From: Acanthamoeba lenticulata
Taxonomy: Eukaryota; Discosea; Longamoebia; Acanthamoebidae
DNA: 60,858 nt
Assembly (NCBI GenBank): GCA_002179805.1
Contig: NAVB01000328.1
Coordinates: 1 to 60,858, forward strand
Direction: 5' to 3'
Shown here: piece after piece, positions 10,198 to 22,305 of the stretch
How positions within the stretch are numbered: the stretch's first letter is position 1
Layout of the letters: each line of letters starts with the position of its first letter
Notes under the pieces: generated by a model
The model's input: only the letters and a program-made list of their open reading frames with translations
Databases searched by the model: none
Told to the model about the DNA's origin: nothing
Position numbers and translations under genes: made by a program

Positions 10198-13100
10198 TCA
10201 TTCCTTGTGGCGCGTCTGGGCCGCCTCGGCTGCGGCCTCGCGCTCCTTGCGGATGCGCTTGAGCTGCGTCTTGAGCGTCGCCTCGTCCCAGCCCTGCTCC
10301 TTCTGCAGCTCGTCCATGTGTCTGTGTACCCCCCCCCCAAGCCAACCGTGTCGCGTGTCATTCGACCACAGCGCAGAAGCAGCGCACGCGTGTGTGCTTT
10401 GTGCTATGTACCGGCTGACTTCGTGGTAGAGGCTCTCGGCGCTCTCGCGGTAGAAGACAAGCTCGGGCGTGAAGCGCACGCCCGCGCGGCGCGCCAGCAA
10501 CCCGCGCAGCGTTGTCGCGCGGGTGTGCAGCACTGGGTTTGTCGTCATAAGCGATCCACATCAGACACCACCGTTGCACAAGCAGAAGCGAGGCCACACG
10601 TACGCCGTTCAGCCGCGTCTTCGTCGCCAGAGCCCTGCCAGTAGACCTTGGCGATGCGCATGTCGCGGGTCATCACCACCTCCTGTTGTTGTTGTTGTTG
10701 TACATGTTGTTGTTGTTGTTTGTAATGTGCCTGTTTGTGGGTGGGTGGGGAGGGAGCAGTACGTTGATGGTGACGTCGAGACGGGCGAGAGCCGAGTCGT
10801 CGCGGAGGTCGTCGGCGAGGACCTCCTCGAGGTGCTCTTGGATCTTGCCCGCCATCCGCTTCTGGCGCCGCGTCAGGCCCAGCAGCTCCTCCACGTCCGC
10901 CTCAGCTGCGCGCGCACGAATGGATGTCACCCACGAGACCGCCGACGCCATCAACAAAGGGGGACATATCACGCACTGGGCTCGCCGGGGAGGTCGATGC
11001 GCTTCTCGCGGGTCTTGCGGAGCTCGGCCATGCGCTGGAGCTTTCGACACTTCTGGTCCAGGAGGGCGTCCCGCTTCGTCTTGATCCCCTCCGGATTCGA
11101 GAACCAGTGCATCAGTTCTGCCCGGTGGGTCATCATCATCAGCACCATCATCATCAGCGTCTTCATCACGGCCGGGACGACGTCGGGGGGGGGGGGAGCG
11201 TACCCGGAGGCACGTGGGCGCCGTGGGCAAACATTTGGGGGCCGACCATCTTGACCCGCGCCTCCTGGTGGTTCTTACGCAGCTTGGCTTGGTTCTGCTC
11301 GTACTCCAGCCGCCGCCTCTCCTTCCTGCCGATCCCCAATCATCAGCGCCCACCACCGCCGTAGCTCTTCTCGTTGTGGTGAAGAAAAGAAGAGAAAGAA
11401 AAAGAAAAAAGAAAAACGGACCGCTTGAGCTTCTTCTGGAGCCTCCGGGCCTCTTCCGGGTCGGGCGCGGCTGCCTTCTGCTGCTGCTGCTGTTGCTGCT
11501 TCGGCTGCGCCCCGTCGGCGCGCTTGGCCTGCGCGAGCGCCTGGCGCTCCATGGCCTCTTCCTCCTCGCGCACCATCCTGCCGTGGCCGGTTGCTGACGT
11601 CAGCATCCCCTCGACCCCCCAAACGCCGCAACACGAGTCGGGTGATCTCGAGATGATGATACCGGTCCATGTACTGCTCGTCGGTCTCGTCTTCGGTGAC
11701 TTCGTCGAAGCGGCGGCTGACCTCGACGCCCTCGAGCTCGCGCTCGGACCGCTCGATGCCGACAAAGGCCGGCTCGACGTCGCCTTGGCCCAGCCGCTCC
11801 CACTCCTCCCGCGTGCGCGGCGGCGGCAGGTGCTTGGACGCCGCGCGCCACAGCGGCGAGAACTCGAGCGGGTGGACGGGCCGCCCGGCCCTGAGCTCAC
11901 GCGCCACGCGCTCGTCGACCTGGTCCTCGTCTTCCAAGTCGGCCAAGTCATCGTCGTCGTCCTCGCCCGCCTCGATGGCCCGCTCGATCTCTTCGTCCAC
12001 TTTCCTGTACTCTTCGCTGTCCTCGTCAATGTCGTCGTCATCATCGTCTTCGTCGTCATCGTCGAGGTCATCGTCGTCCACTTCCTCCAGGTCGACCTCC
12101 CTCCGGACCGCTTGGAGGGGATCAACGTCTTCCTTTGCGTCGTCGTGGACGACGACATCGTCAAGGTCGTCATCGTCATCGTCCTCGAGCTCGCGGACCA
12201 GCTGTTCGATCGTCCGCTCACCGTCATCGTCCTCGTCGGCCTTAAGCTGGGCGCGCCGCTTCGGCTGCGAGGCAGCGGCGGCGGTGGCAGAGTCGACGAC
12301 GCTCAAGTCGCTGGCCGCCTTGTCCCGAACGAGGCGCCGGAGCTCCGTCCGCGCGCGGCGCCGCACGTCCTCGCGCGGTGGCGCCTCGTTCTCCTGAGCA
12401 GGCGGCTGATAGGCCTCGAGGAGGTCGTCCAGGGTCGTGGCGGCCGAGCCCTCGGCCGAGCCGGCGAAGCGCGACATGTCCTCGCGCCACTCATCCTCCC
12501 AGTCCTCTGGCATGCCGCCCGCCGTCGTCGTCGTCCTCTTCATTGATGACGATGATGATGATGACGTCGACGACGACGAGAACGTGGAGGTGGTGGCCGG
12601 CCTGGCGGGCTGCGGCTGGTCGGGCTCGTCGTACGCCGACAGCAGGTCGTCGAGCGTGAACTCGCCCTCGAGCTGGGCCAGCCGGCTCGTGCTGGCGCCG
12701 CCAGCGGTGGCGGACTTGCTGCTGCTGCGGTTCTTCGCCGGCTTGTGGTAACCATCACCATCATCACCAGCACGACCACCATCGGCATCATCACCGCTTT
12801 GATCAGCGCCGAGGAAGCTGAGGTCCTGGTACTCGGCCAGCAGCTGGTCGAGCATGGGCTTCTTCTTCTTGGCCGCACTCGAACCCGTCGTCGTCGCCTT
12901 TGTCGTCGTCGCCATCGTGCCGCTGGACCTTGTGGACGCGGCGGCCTTTCGCGGCTGCTTGGGCGGTCCCCCGGCGGCGCTGCCACCCCGGTCCCGGGGC
13001 GCCAAGGGGGCCGACGACGTGTGAAAAGAGGCCGCCGAGAACAACAACTTGGGGCGGCTCCGCCAGAACGCTGAGGTGGAGTACAACGAGGACGACAAGC

Positions 13101-13263
13101 AGGAGGAAGTGGAGGCGGTCAAGTGGTGTTGTCGCGTCGCCAAGGAGAAGAAAGAAGCTGAAGGTGCAGCATAAGGCGAGGGACATGATGCTAAGAAGTG
13201 GGTGCCACGCGACACGAGGCACGTCCGCGGTGGCTGCAGCGCCACCGAGGGGCCACTTGCCAA
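10198..13263 (-). CDS. Mitochondrial ribosome-binding factor A (RbfA)-like protein with long acidic N-terminal arm
   Basis: The C-terminal exons (about 10198-10960) encode an RbfA/KH-type domain: RQKRMAGKIQEHLEEVL, then ADDLRDDSALARLDVTIN, VVMTRDMRIAKVYWQG, LRGLLARRAGVRFTPELVFY, and RESAESLYHEV. RbfA binds small-subunit rRNA during late 30S or mitoribosome assembly. Upstream is a low-complexity region of about 550 residues, largely Asp/Glu (11940-12240) and Ser/Lys-rich. It carries three copies of a short motif L-D-[DQ]-L-L-x-x-Y near 12829-12855, 12631-12660 and 12408-12437. The N-terminal frame contains LLFSAASFHTSS, typical of a mitochondrial presequence. It lies before the first in-frame ATG (12915), so the true start is in an upstream exon or uses another codon. 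13263 is only the edge of the open frame. A typical RbfA is 110-350 residues. Confidence 0.78.
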
Positions 13264-13833
13264 GCGCCCTGCGCGTGGCCACGAGACGGCATCATCAGCA
13301 AAATCAGAAAATAATGAAATATATTAATCTCTAACATCAATTGCTACAACAGATGACCAAGAGGCGTACGTACCGAGCGTGTGCATTGGATTGGCGCCAA
13401 CGTTCCTATGCCGATGCAGCGGGGTTTGCGTTGGCCTAGCAAATCCAAGAATTTCACGTTCTATTTCTTTGTTTGCTTTTCAAAAATCCAAGAATTTCAC
13501 GTTCTATTTCTTTGTTTGCTTTTCCAGCAAAAGCCGTTGCAAGTCCATCCGTCGAGAAAAAACCTACTTTTGTCATCTCTGGTTCCCCGCCAAAACGTAC
13601 AACAGCGCACAAATCGAGAAAGAAAGAGGCGTGCGCAAGAGCTCAGAGACCCCAATTGCACTGATTCAATTCCCAAAGAGGTAAGCAAAGCAACTGAAGT
13701 GCACCAAGATTGGGGGTGGCAAGAGTGGTGAATGGAGCTCCATTCCCTATCGCCATTCATCGTCTCGAATTAGTTCGGTTCTTTTTTTCACACCTTTCCC
13801 CTGCCCTTCCTCTTTGTGCTGCACGCAGGGACC
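13264..13833 (+). promoter_or_regulatory. Divergent region with SAP-gene 5' UTR intron
   Basis: This 570-bp interval separates the RbfA-like gene (-) from the SAP gene (+). It contains a 43-bp tandem duplication (13441-13523). It also contains a clear 5' UTR intron: donor GTAAGC at 13681, a pyrimidine-rich tract and acceptor GCACGCAG at 13828, six bases before the SAP ATG. Transcription of the SAP gene therefore starts upstream of 13681. Confidence 0.6.
13441..13523. repeat. Tandem duplication, 43-bp period, two copies
   Basis: Two 40-nt blocks starting AAATCCAAGAATTTCACG and ending in TTTGCTTTT are identical at 13441-13480 and 13484-13523. They lie in the presumed promoter or 5' UTR of the SAP-domain gene. 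Confidence 0.9.
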
Positions 13834-15581
13834 ATGACTACGAGGGACACGCACGAGTTAGAAGAGGCGGGTCAGAAGATCTCACTCGAGACCCTCAAGG
13901 AGTCGTTGAAAGTGAATGAGGGCCAGCCCGATTCGAAGAAGCCCGTAGTACTTGGCCGCATCGGCGACAAGGTACTCGAGATTGGAATTGAGGGCTTTCT
14001 CGGGCTTGTCGAGGCCGAGTACATCGCAGAGGCGTGCAAGGTGATCCAGGTTGCCGGCAAGGACCAGCTCTTCAAGAAAGTTGTCGAATTGGGGCTCAAC
14101 AAATTCCTCGCAGCCTGCTCCACGTCGCTGCTCAAGGAGTTTTGCCGCGTGCTCCTGCTCGAGGAGGGCGGACGCGAGTCCATGACGCAGCAGATCACCG
14201 ACGAGATCATGCTCACTGGCACCAAGCAGTTCTTCCACAACCTCCCCGCTCCATTACTCAAGCGATGGTGCGTGCAACTCGACCTCAAGGCTACCGGCAC
14301 CAAGAAGGTCCTCGTCGAGCGTCTCATGGTTCGTTCCTTTATCCTCTTCTTCTTCTTCGCTCACGCGTTCCCTCCACGCTTTAGCACTCGTGGCTCATGT
14401 GTCGCCATCATCTTTGTCGTCTCTTCATGGCGGCGGCAGGTGCACATTTTTGAACTCGTGCCGCTCAAGCCGGGCCAGGAAGAGGAGGAAGAGGTGGAAA
14501 AGAAGGCCGCCAACAACAAGAAGAAGAGCGGGTCAGGCTCGTCATCTAGCAAGAAGTCGGCCAAGGACAGGAAGGAAGAGAAGGAGCGGGAGAAGAAGGA
14601 AAAGGAGCAGCAGCAGCGCGAGAAGGAGGAGAAGGAGCGGAAGGAAAAGGAGAAAGAAAAGGAGAAGGAGAAGGAGCAACGAGAAAAGGAGCGCCGGCGA
14701 AGCGTGAAGGAAGAGAAGACCGAGGAGCCCGAACCTGAGCAACAAAACGAGGAGAAGGAGAGCATGGACGAAGAGTCGCCACAGGAGGCCGGCCGAGGCC
14801 GCGCCAAATACGTGGCGCCACCACTCTCCACCATCAAGAAGGGGATGACGCGGGAGGACCTGCACAATCTGTTCAACCTCACTGACCTCCAGAAGTACTG
14901 CAAGAAGGAGGGCTTGTCTTCCACCGGTACACATCACCATCATCATCACCATCACCCTTTCCACGACAGACGTTGTTGATGATGATAATTTAACGACGAC
15001 GTATGTTGTTTATTTGGGGGGAATTTAAATGTTCACACACAGGCAAGAAGCCGATCCTGATCAAGAGGATCATCAACTACCTGGAGACGGGGCTCAAGGA
15101 GGAGCCCGGCAAGAAGAACAAGAAGAAGGGCAAGGGCGCTGCGGCCAAGAGGAAGCGCAGCGAAGCCAACAACAACGCCAACGACCAGGAGCGCGATGAT
15201 CAAGATGAGGTCAAGGACGAGGAGGATGCCGGTGGCGAGGCTGACGAGGAGGAACCCTCCACCAAGCGGGTCAAGCACGGGGAGGATGAAGAGGACGACG
15301 ACGAGAACGGAGTCGAGAAGAAGGACAACAACGAAACCACCACGACCGCGAAGGACGAGCCGCAGCAAGAGGAAGAGGAGGAGGAGGAACAGCAGCAACG
15401 ACCGGAGACAGAGGCCAACACGGAGTCTTCCTCGTTACCCGCAGAAGGAGAGCAAGAAGCGGGCGAGCAGAAGAAGACGACGGCGATGGAGGTGGAGGAC
15501 AGCAGCAGCAGCACCAACAACAACATCAAGGAGGAGGACGAGACGAGTCCATCGGCGCCGGAGGGCGCCACCTCCAACTGA
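13834..15581 (+). CDS. SAP-domain nuclear protein with KE-rich linker
   Basis: About 500-540 residues in three coding exons. The N-terminal 165 residues are helical and end in LLKRWCVQLDLKATGTKKVL-VERLM, a SAP-like helix-extended loop-helix. A long Lys/Glu coiled linker follows (14480-14760, KEKEKEKEKEQ type). A second SAP motif starts at MTREDLHNLFNLTDLQKYCK and continues across an intron as KEGLSSTG/KKPILIKRIINYLE. The C-terminus has a KKNKKKGKG...KRKR basic patch and a long acidic, Gln/Asn-rich tail. SAP domains bind A/T-rich DNA in chromatin, repair and RNA-processing proteins, so nuclear function is inferred; the ortholog was not identified. The first coding intron (about 14328-14441) is a multiple of three with no stop, so retention would give an isoform about 38 residues longer. 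A 5' UTR intron precedes the ATG. Confidence 0.8.
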
Positions 15582-16101
15582 TGACCCACGAGAGGAGAGC
15601 AGGAGAGACGAGGAGACGAGGGGCGATGGTGCGCCATCACCCTGCTCCCCCCCCCCCAATCGCTCCCATTCGACTGCTGACACACAGAGGGGCGGGCAGG
15701 AGGAAGAGGATTTTTCATTGGAGGGCGAGTGGTGGACCGCAACTGAGGGAAGAACAGGACGGATGCTGCAGCAGGAGGAGGACGAGGACGCCAGCTGTCT
15801 CGCTTGATCACATCACTCAAGACCATGGTGGTGGTGGTGATGGTGACGGTGGCAATAAACCCCCAAAGGCCCCCAACAGAGAGAGAGAGAGAGAAAGGCG
15901 TTGGTTGGTTTATTGTGGACACACGTGCTGAAGGGCGCGCGGACGCAGCACAGACTCTCTGCACAGCTGCTGCTTGGGGAGGGCTTGTGGTGTGCGCATG
16001 AGTCTCGTCTTAGTTGTCGTCGTTCAGGGGGGAGAACGCCTGGTGCTATATACAGCACATGGACACACACATCAACACGTCGCGAGGATCGCAAGTCAAC
16101 T
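15582..16101. other. Convergent intergenic region
   Basis: The 520 bp lie between converging genes. An AATAAA polyadenylation-type signal is present on the plus strand at about 15853, 270 bp after the SAP-gene stop, just before a short GA microsatellite (15878-15892). C and G homopolymers occur near 15646 and 16140. No gene was seen. Confidence 0.5.
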
Positions 16102-16696
16102 TCACACGCCGCGCACACAACACCCACGGGTGGTGGTGGGGGGGGGGGTTCGTACGCTCACACCCCACCAGTACATGTCACTGCAGTCGGGCTCAAACGT
16201 GAGGCCCAGGTCCACCGGTCCAGCGCAGAGGCCGCAGCCATCTTCAAGGACTGGCGACGAAGTGGGGTCAGACAACAACAACAAGTCCGTCCACAAACAA
16301 AGCCGAGACGCACTTTTGCACCGATCAGGCGTGAGGAGGAGCCTCAACTGTGCGGTAGGGTTGTTCACCTTCCTCTGCTCCCACTTGCCCCACTCGAACC
16401 TATGGCATTGGCCATCATCGACAAAGAAAGTATTCTGCAATGCCACACACACAGGTAGAGACGCCGGAGTTGGTTCTGAACGAGAAGGGCTCACCATGAA
16501 TAACGTTTGGTGGTACCTGAGCCGTGTATCTGCCATCGCTGGTGAAGTTGACGAAGCTCAGAGCGGCTTCATCGCCGCCCCAGCCTCTCCACTGGCCAAC
16601 TACCGTACAGTTGCTGGCGTGGGCCAGGACGACGCAACAAGCAAGGAGAGTCACCACGAGCAGCGTGGCGGCAGTGGCTGTGGAGGTTGGCAACAT
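16102..16696 (-). CDS. Small secreted cysteine-containing protein, unknown function
   Basis: The start at 16696 gives a clear signal peptide (TAATLLVVTLLACCVVLAHA followed by SNC). With introns of about 16516-16435 (GTACCA donor, TTGCAG acceptor) and about 16308-16245 (GTGCGT donor, CGCCAG acceptor), the mature protein is close to 110 residues. It includes NCTVVGQWRGWGG, FVNFTSDGRY, DDGQCHRFEWGKWEQ, LLTPDRC and DGCGLCAGPVDLGL. It has about six cysteines and an NFT sequon. Family unknown; an extracellular beta-rich fold is an inference. The precise C-terminus depends on the second intron. Confidence 0.6.
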
Positions 16697-17163
16697 CGTT
16701 GCTTGTGCTGGTGTGTCTGGTTGGTTTGGGGAAGGAGCTAGACTGAGGTTCGCCCTCTGCCTGAGGGGGTGAAGTGTCGGGGCTGTGTTGCCGCACCCAA
16801 AACTCCAGCTGAGCTTCAAGCGGAGTTTTTTGCAACCCACCGCTTGCTCATTGGCAGAGTTGAGCTTTTTATGTTAAACGAGAAAGAGCACGAAGTGCCT
16901 CTAATTGACGTGAAGACTCCCATAGCATACCCATAAGACCTCAAGAAGAGCGAGCTGGGCACGCAGTCTCGGGGTGTCGAAGTGGGAAAAAAAATAGCAA
17001 CGAAAGCACCTCGTGGTGGCGGTGATGTGGGCGGGGAAAGACCACTCGCAACAATCCCAAAACCGCGAATGGTGCATGGCGGGCCAATGGCCGCCTCTGG
17101 ATGCCGGCGAGTGCAGCTCTGAAACCGACGCCTGTGGCTCTCTTGGCACACAATCACACACTC
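16697..17163. promoter_or_regulatory. Divergent intergenic region
   Basis: The 467 bp separate the secreted-protein start (-) from the NmrA-like start (+). Reading frames here are shadows or extensions without coding bias. An A-run lies near 16986-16995. No recognisable TATA box or RNA gene was seen. Confidence 0.45.
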
Positions 17164-18114
17164 ATGAGCTGCAAGAAGCTTCTCGTTGTCTTTGGTGCCA
17201 CGGGCCAGCAGGGCGGGTCTGTCGTGGACTACGTCGTCAACGATCCCGAATTGTCCAATCAGTATCGGGTCCGAGCGGTCACACGCGACCCCACCAAGCC
17301 TGCGGCCCTGACGCTTGAGCGAAAGGGTGCTGAAGTGGTCAAGGCGGACCTGGACGATGCCTCGTCCATCAAGCAGGCCCTGCAGGGCGCGCACACAGTG
17401 TTCGCCACGACCAACTCGATCTACCAGCTTGACGGGAAGGAGAAGGAGTTCAACCAGGGCAAGGGGCTGGCGGATGCGGCTGTGTCTGCGGGTGTCCAGT
17501 ACCTCATCTGGAGCACATCAACTCATGTAGCGAGAACCTCGGGCGGCAAGCTCAAGCAGGTGGTCTATTTTGACATCAAGGTCGAGGTGGAGGACTACAT
17601 CCGCAGCCTTCCGATCAAGAGCGCGTTCTTTGCCCCGGGAGCGTTCATGCAGGTCTTCAATTCCCTGCTGCGCCCACATCCTGAGGCTGACGGCACCTAC
17701 ACCATTCGCACCACCCTCAAGCCCAGCACCGAGCTGCCGCTCTTTGCTGTGGCCAGCGACACGGGCAAGTTCGTCGGCGCCATTCTCGCCGATCCGCAGA
17801 AGTACGAGGGGAAGACGCTCTCGGCAGCTACAAGACTCTACCCACTTGACGAGATCATTCAGGTCTTGAGCAAGATTACCGGCAAGACCATCAAGTACGC
17901 CGAGCTTTCAGAGGACGCCATGCGGGAGTTGTTGCCGGCCCACTCTCGCGACCTCTACCTGGAGATGTTGATGTACCTGCGTGATTACGGTTACTTCGGC
18001 CCGAAGCAACAAGAGCTGGTTGAGTGGAGCATCAAGCAAGCCCGAGGCGAGCCTACCACTCTAGAAGAATATCTCACCAAAAACCCTGTCAGCTTGTTTG
18101 TAGCGAACGAATAA
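17164..18114 (+). CDS. NmrA-like NAD(P)-binding protein
   Basis: A single-exon gene of 316 residues. The ATG at 17164 precedes the Rossmann start KKLLVVFGATGQQGGSVV, the glycine-rich GxxGxxG nucleotide loop. VRAVTRDP follows, with an arginine that favours NADP binding, then AEVVKADLDD and the central strand VQYLIWSTS. The layout matches the NmrA/HSCARG branch of atypical short-chain dehydrogenases: the usual YxxxK catalytic pair is replaced, and the DIKVEVEDYIRS stretch follows the central strand. Such proteins usually sense NADP(H) redox state and regulate transcription or nitrogen use rather than act as strong enzymes. The intronless structure contrasts with its neighbours. The tRNA-Pro duplication begins at its stop codon. 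Confidence 0.88.
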   Translation: MSCKKLLVVFGATGQQGGSVVDYVVNDPELSNQYRVRAVTRDPTKPAALTLERKGAEVVKADLDDASSIKQALQGAHTVFATTNSIYQLDGKEKEFNQGKGLADAAVSAGVQYLIWSTSTHVARTSGGKLKQVVYFDIKVEVEDYIRSLPIKSAFFAPGAFMQVFNSLLRPHPEADGTYTIRTTLKPSTELPLFAVASDTGKFVGAILADPQKYEGKTLSAATRLYPLDEIIQVLSKITGKTIKYAELSEDAMRELLPAHSRDLYLEMLMYLRDYGYFGPKQQELVEWSIKQARGEPTTLEEYLTKNPVSLFVANE

Positions 18115-18254
18115 ACAGGAAGGCAAGCACCTCATCGTGAACACCGTGGGCAGCAGGAAAAACAAAAGGAATGGGGCGCCGCCCGGAATCGAACCGGGGC
18201 CTCTCGCACCCTAAGCGAGAATTTTACCACTTAACTACGGCGCCTTCTTATTTG
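18113..18254. repeat. 142-bp inverted duplication, left copy
   Basis: This segment holds tRNA-Pro plus 61 bp of its 3' flank and 10 bp of its 5' flank. It recurs in opposite orientation at 23531-23672 with two differences, both in the 3' flank. The left end coincides with the NmrA-like stop codon. Confidence 0.93.
18174..18244 (-). tRNA. tRNA-Pro(AGG), copy 1
   Basis: A 71-nt tRNA without intron. The acceptor GGCGCCG pairs fully with CGGCGCC and the discriminator is C, as in eukaryotic tRNA-Pro. The anticodon stem CUCGC/GCGAG encloses UUAGGGU, giving AGG at positions 34-36. The T arm is CCCGG-TTCGATT-CCGGG. The body closely matches animal tRNA-Pro(AGG). T-rich stretches just downstream on the minus strand (TTTTGTTTTT) can serve as a Pol III terminator. 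Confidence 0.96.
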
Positions 18255-18441
18255 CACCCGGAAATCACCATTATTGTGTGAGACTGACAATGTACTCAGG
18301 CAGGGTGTAAAACGAAAGTTTCACGACCCGTGCTCCAGTGGGCGCGCCAATGCCCTACGTGAAGCCGAGGAGTAGCCCTCACCAAAAAAAAGAGAGAGTA
18401 CGGCAGCGTGCTCGGTGGATGGGACGGAGGTCCTTGACAAT

Positions 18442-20452
<2,011 letters not shown>

Positions 20453-22266
20453 ATGGTGTGCTTGTACCACACCAGCCTTCTCCCCCTCGCGCTTGTTCTG
20501 GTTGTGGTGGCGGTCGCCCAGCACGCGCAGGCGTGCACGCAGGGCAACCTCTTGAATTCGCAGGCCTCATCTGTCCGGCAGCCCATCGTAACGGTGACCA
20601 CCCTGTCCGTCCAGATACAGGTGCTGGACTCGCTCATCATAAACACGGTTTCGGTCTTCTTGCGAACCGATGGTACGCCGAAGAAGACCATGTTGTGGTT
20701 TCCGCTTGCGTTTGCCGCCTCACCACGGAGCTCCACTTCGTGCGCGTGTGGCCAGGCTCCTGGCCGGATACACTCTCCATCAATACCGACGTCGGAGGCC
20801 AGCCTGGCCAAGTGATTACCAACTCCACGACCCTGACTTACGCCAGCCTCACTCAGCTCGATTTCACTCTCCCGGGCGGAGTGGCGCTCGGCGGCGGAGG
20901 CCCCTTCTGGCTCCTGTTCAGCGCATCGAACAGTAGCACCCTCGACGGCTGGACCTGGTCGGATTGGAGCGGCCAAGACTACTTCCACTCGCTCAGCTTC
21001 GCCACCTACACCTACTCGAACCTCGTGCCCAGGCTGCTGATCGACGGCTGCGGCGTTAACCTCGCCGACGCCTCGCCTCAGCCGTCGCCGTCGCCCTCGA
21101 CCAGGCCGACCCCATCGGCCTCACCATCAACGTCGCGCTCGCCATCGCCTTCGGCGTACGTGACTCCGTCGCCTTCGAGCATTCCGCAGCTGGTGGTACT
21201 GGCCAACGCGACAGCCGAGTTCGAGCCCGACCAGGTCTCCTTCCGCCTGTCGGGCTCCTTCAGCGGCAGCAGCAACAGCAACAGCGGCAACAGCAGCGCG
21301 AGCTCGGACCAGTCGTCGGTGCTGTCACAGCTCAGCAGCCTGCAGCTCGGCAACGTTACGACTCTCCTCGCCTCTGATCTCAATGGTACCATCCCTCCTT
21401 CTCGATGGTGCTTCCTTTACGATCAAACATTCCTCAAATGCCTCTCCTCTCGCACGGCAGACACGAGGCGAGAGGTCGTCAATGGTGATCCAGCCTCAGG
21501 CGAGCCACTCACGTATGTCTACTCGACGCGGCTGCTCAATGCCTCGATGGAGATGCACCAAAGCTTCGCCTTCCACGAGCGCAACACCAACGCCTCGTTC
21601 GCCGGCGTGGCGTTTGACATTGGCGCCAACTCGGTCAAGTGGTCTGTCAACTTCACCTCGGCCGACAACGCCTCCTCGTCGTCATCCTATCACATCACGC
21701 AACCGACGACCGTGCGCTATCGCCTGTCGACGAGCGTTGGGGATGGGCTGCTCGTGGTTCCTGCTGACGCCGCAAGCATCGTGAGTCGCGCCAACACGCC
21801 GAGCAGAGGCCTCACGACCTACTACCTGCCGGTTGGTTCCTTCCGCTCTGGCTCCGGGCAGTCTCCGGTGCTGGCCACGGTGGTGCTGTTTGACCTGGCC
21901 GTGGTCGACGGCGTCGTCGCTCCCGTGCGCCACAACATCACAACTGCCGCCGTGGCCGCGGTCAACGGCTCGCACTATTACGAGGTGGAGGTCGAGCTGC
22001 CGGCGTTCGGTCAGTGGGTGCACTACGACCCGAACGTCGGCATGGGCCGCCTGCTGGGCGTGAATGGTCAGGAAGGCGATGGCAGTGGCGACAACACGGC
22101 TCTCATTGTCGGCGTGGCTGTGGCCGTGCCCTTGGCCGCGGTCATCGTGCTGGCGGTGATCGCGGCGGGCGTGGCGTTTGGATGGTACAAGCGACGAGCT
22201 TTCACGCGCAGAGTCACCGCAATCAACTACGACGACACGAACGACGATGCGTCTGATGCACTTTGA
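20453..22266 (+). CDS. Type I surface glycoprotein with Pro/Ser stalk and C-terminal membrane segment
   Basis: The ATG at 20453 gives a signal peptide (LLPLALVLVVVAVAQHAQA). The opening frame is joined to the long frame through an intron (about 20647-20730, ACG/GTTTCG to CGGAG), giving SLIINT then LHFVRVWPGSWPDT. Ordered parts: an N-terminal beta-rich domain with WTWSDWSGQDYFH; a PSPSPS/TPSAS-type mucin-like linker (21070-21190); a second ectodomain with many NxS/T sequons; a single hydrophobic helix (AVAVPLAAVIVLAVIAAGVA); and a short tail starting KRRAF and ending DDTNDDASDAL. A second possible intron at about 21387-21465 is a multiple of three. The region just before the membrane (ELPAFGQWVHYDPNVGMGRL) matches the gene at 45272-46225. 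A cell-surface role is inferred; ligand unknown. Confidence 0.8.
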
Positions 22267-22305
22267 CCTCCCAAGCTCTTTATAAAGAAAACTGGGATTT
22301 CGCAA

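Noticed and set aside
14560..14720. Repetitive KE-coding tract considered as a CRISPR or satellite array
   Set aside because: It lies in frame inside the SAP gene, is irregular, and encodes a charged coiled linker. No spacer structure exists anywhere in the window.
16437..16454. An 18-nt intron in the small secreted protein
   Set aside because: It is too short for splicing. The donor at 16516 (GTACCA) gives a normal-size intron and restores the frame.
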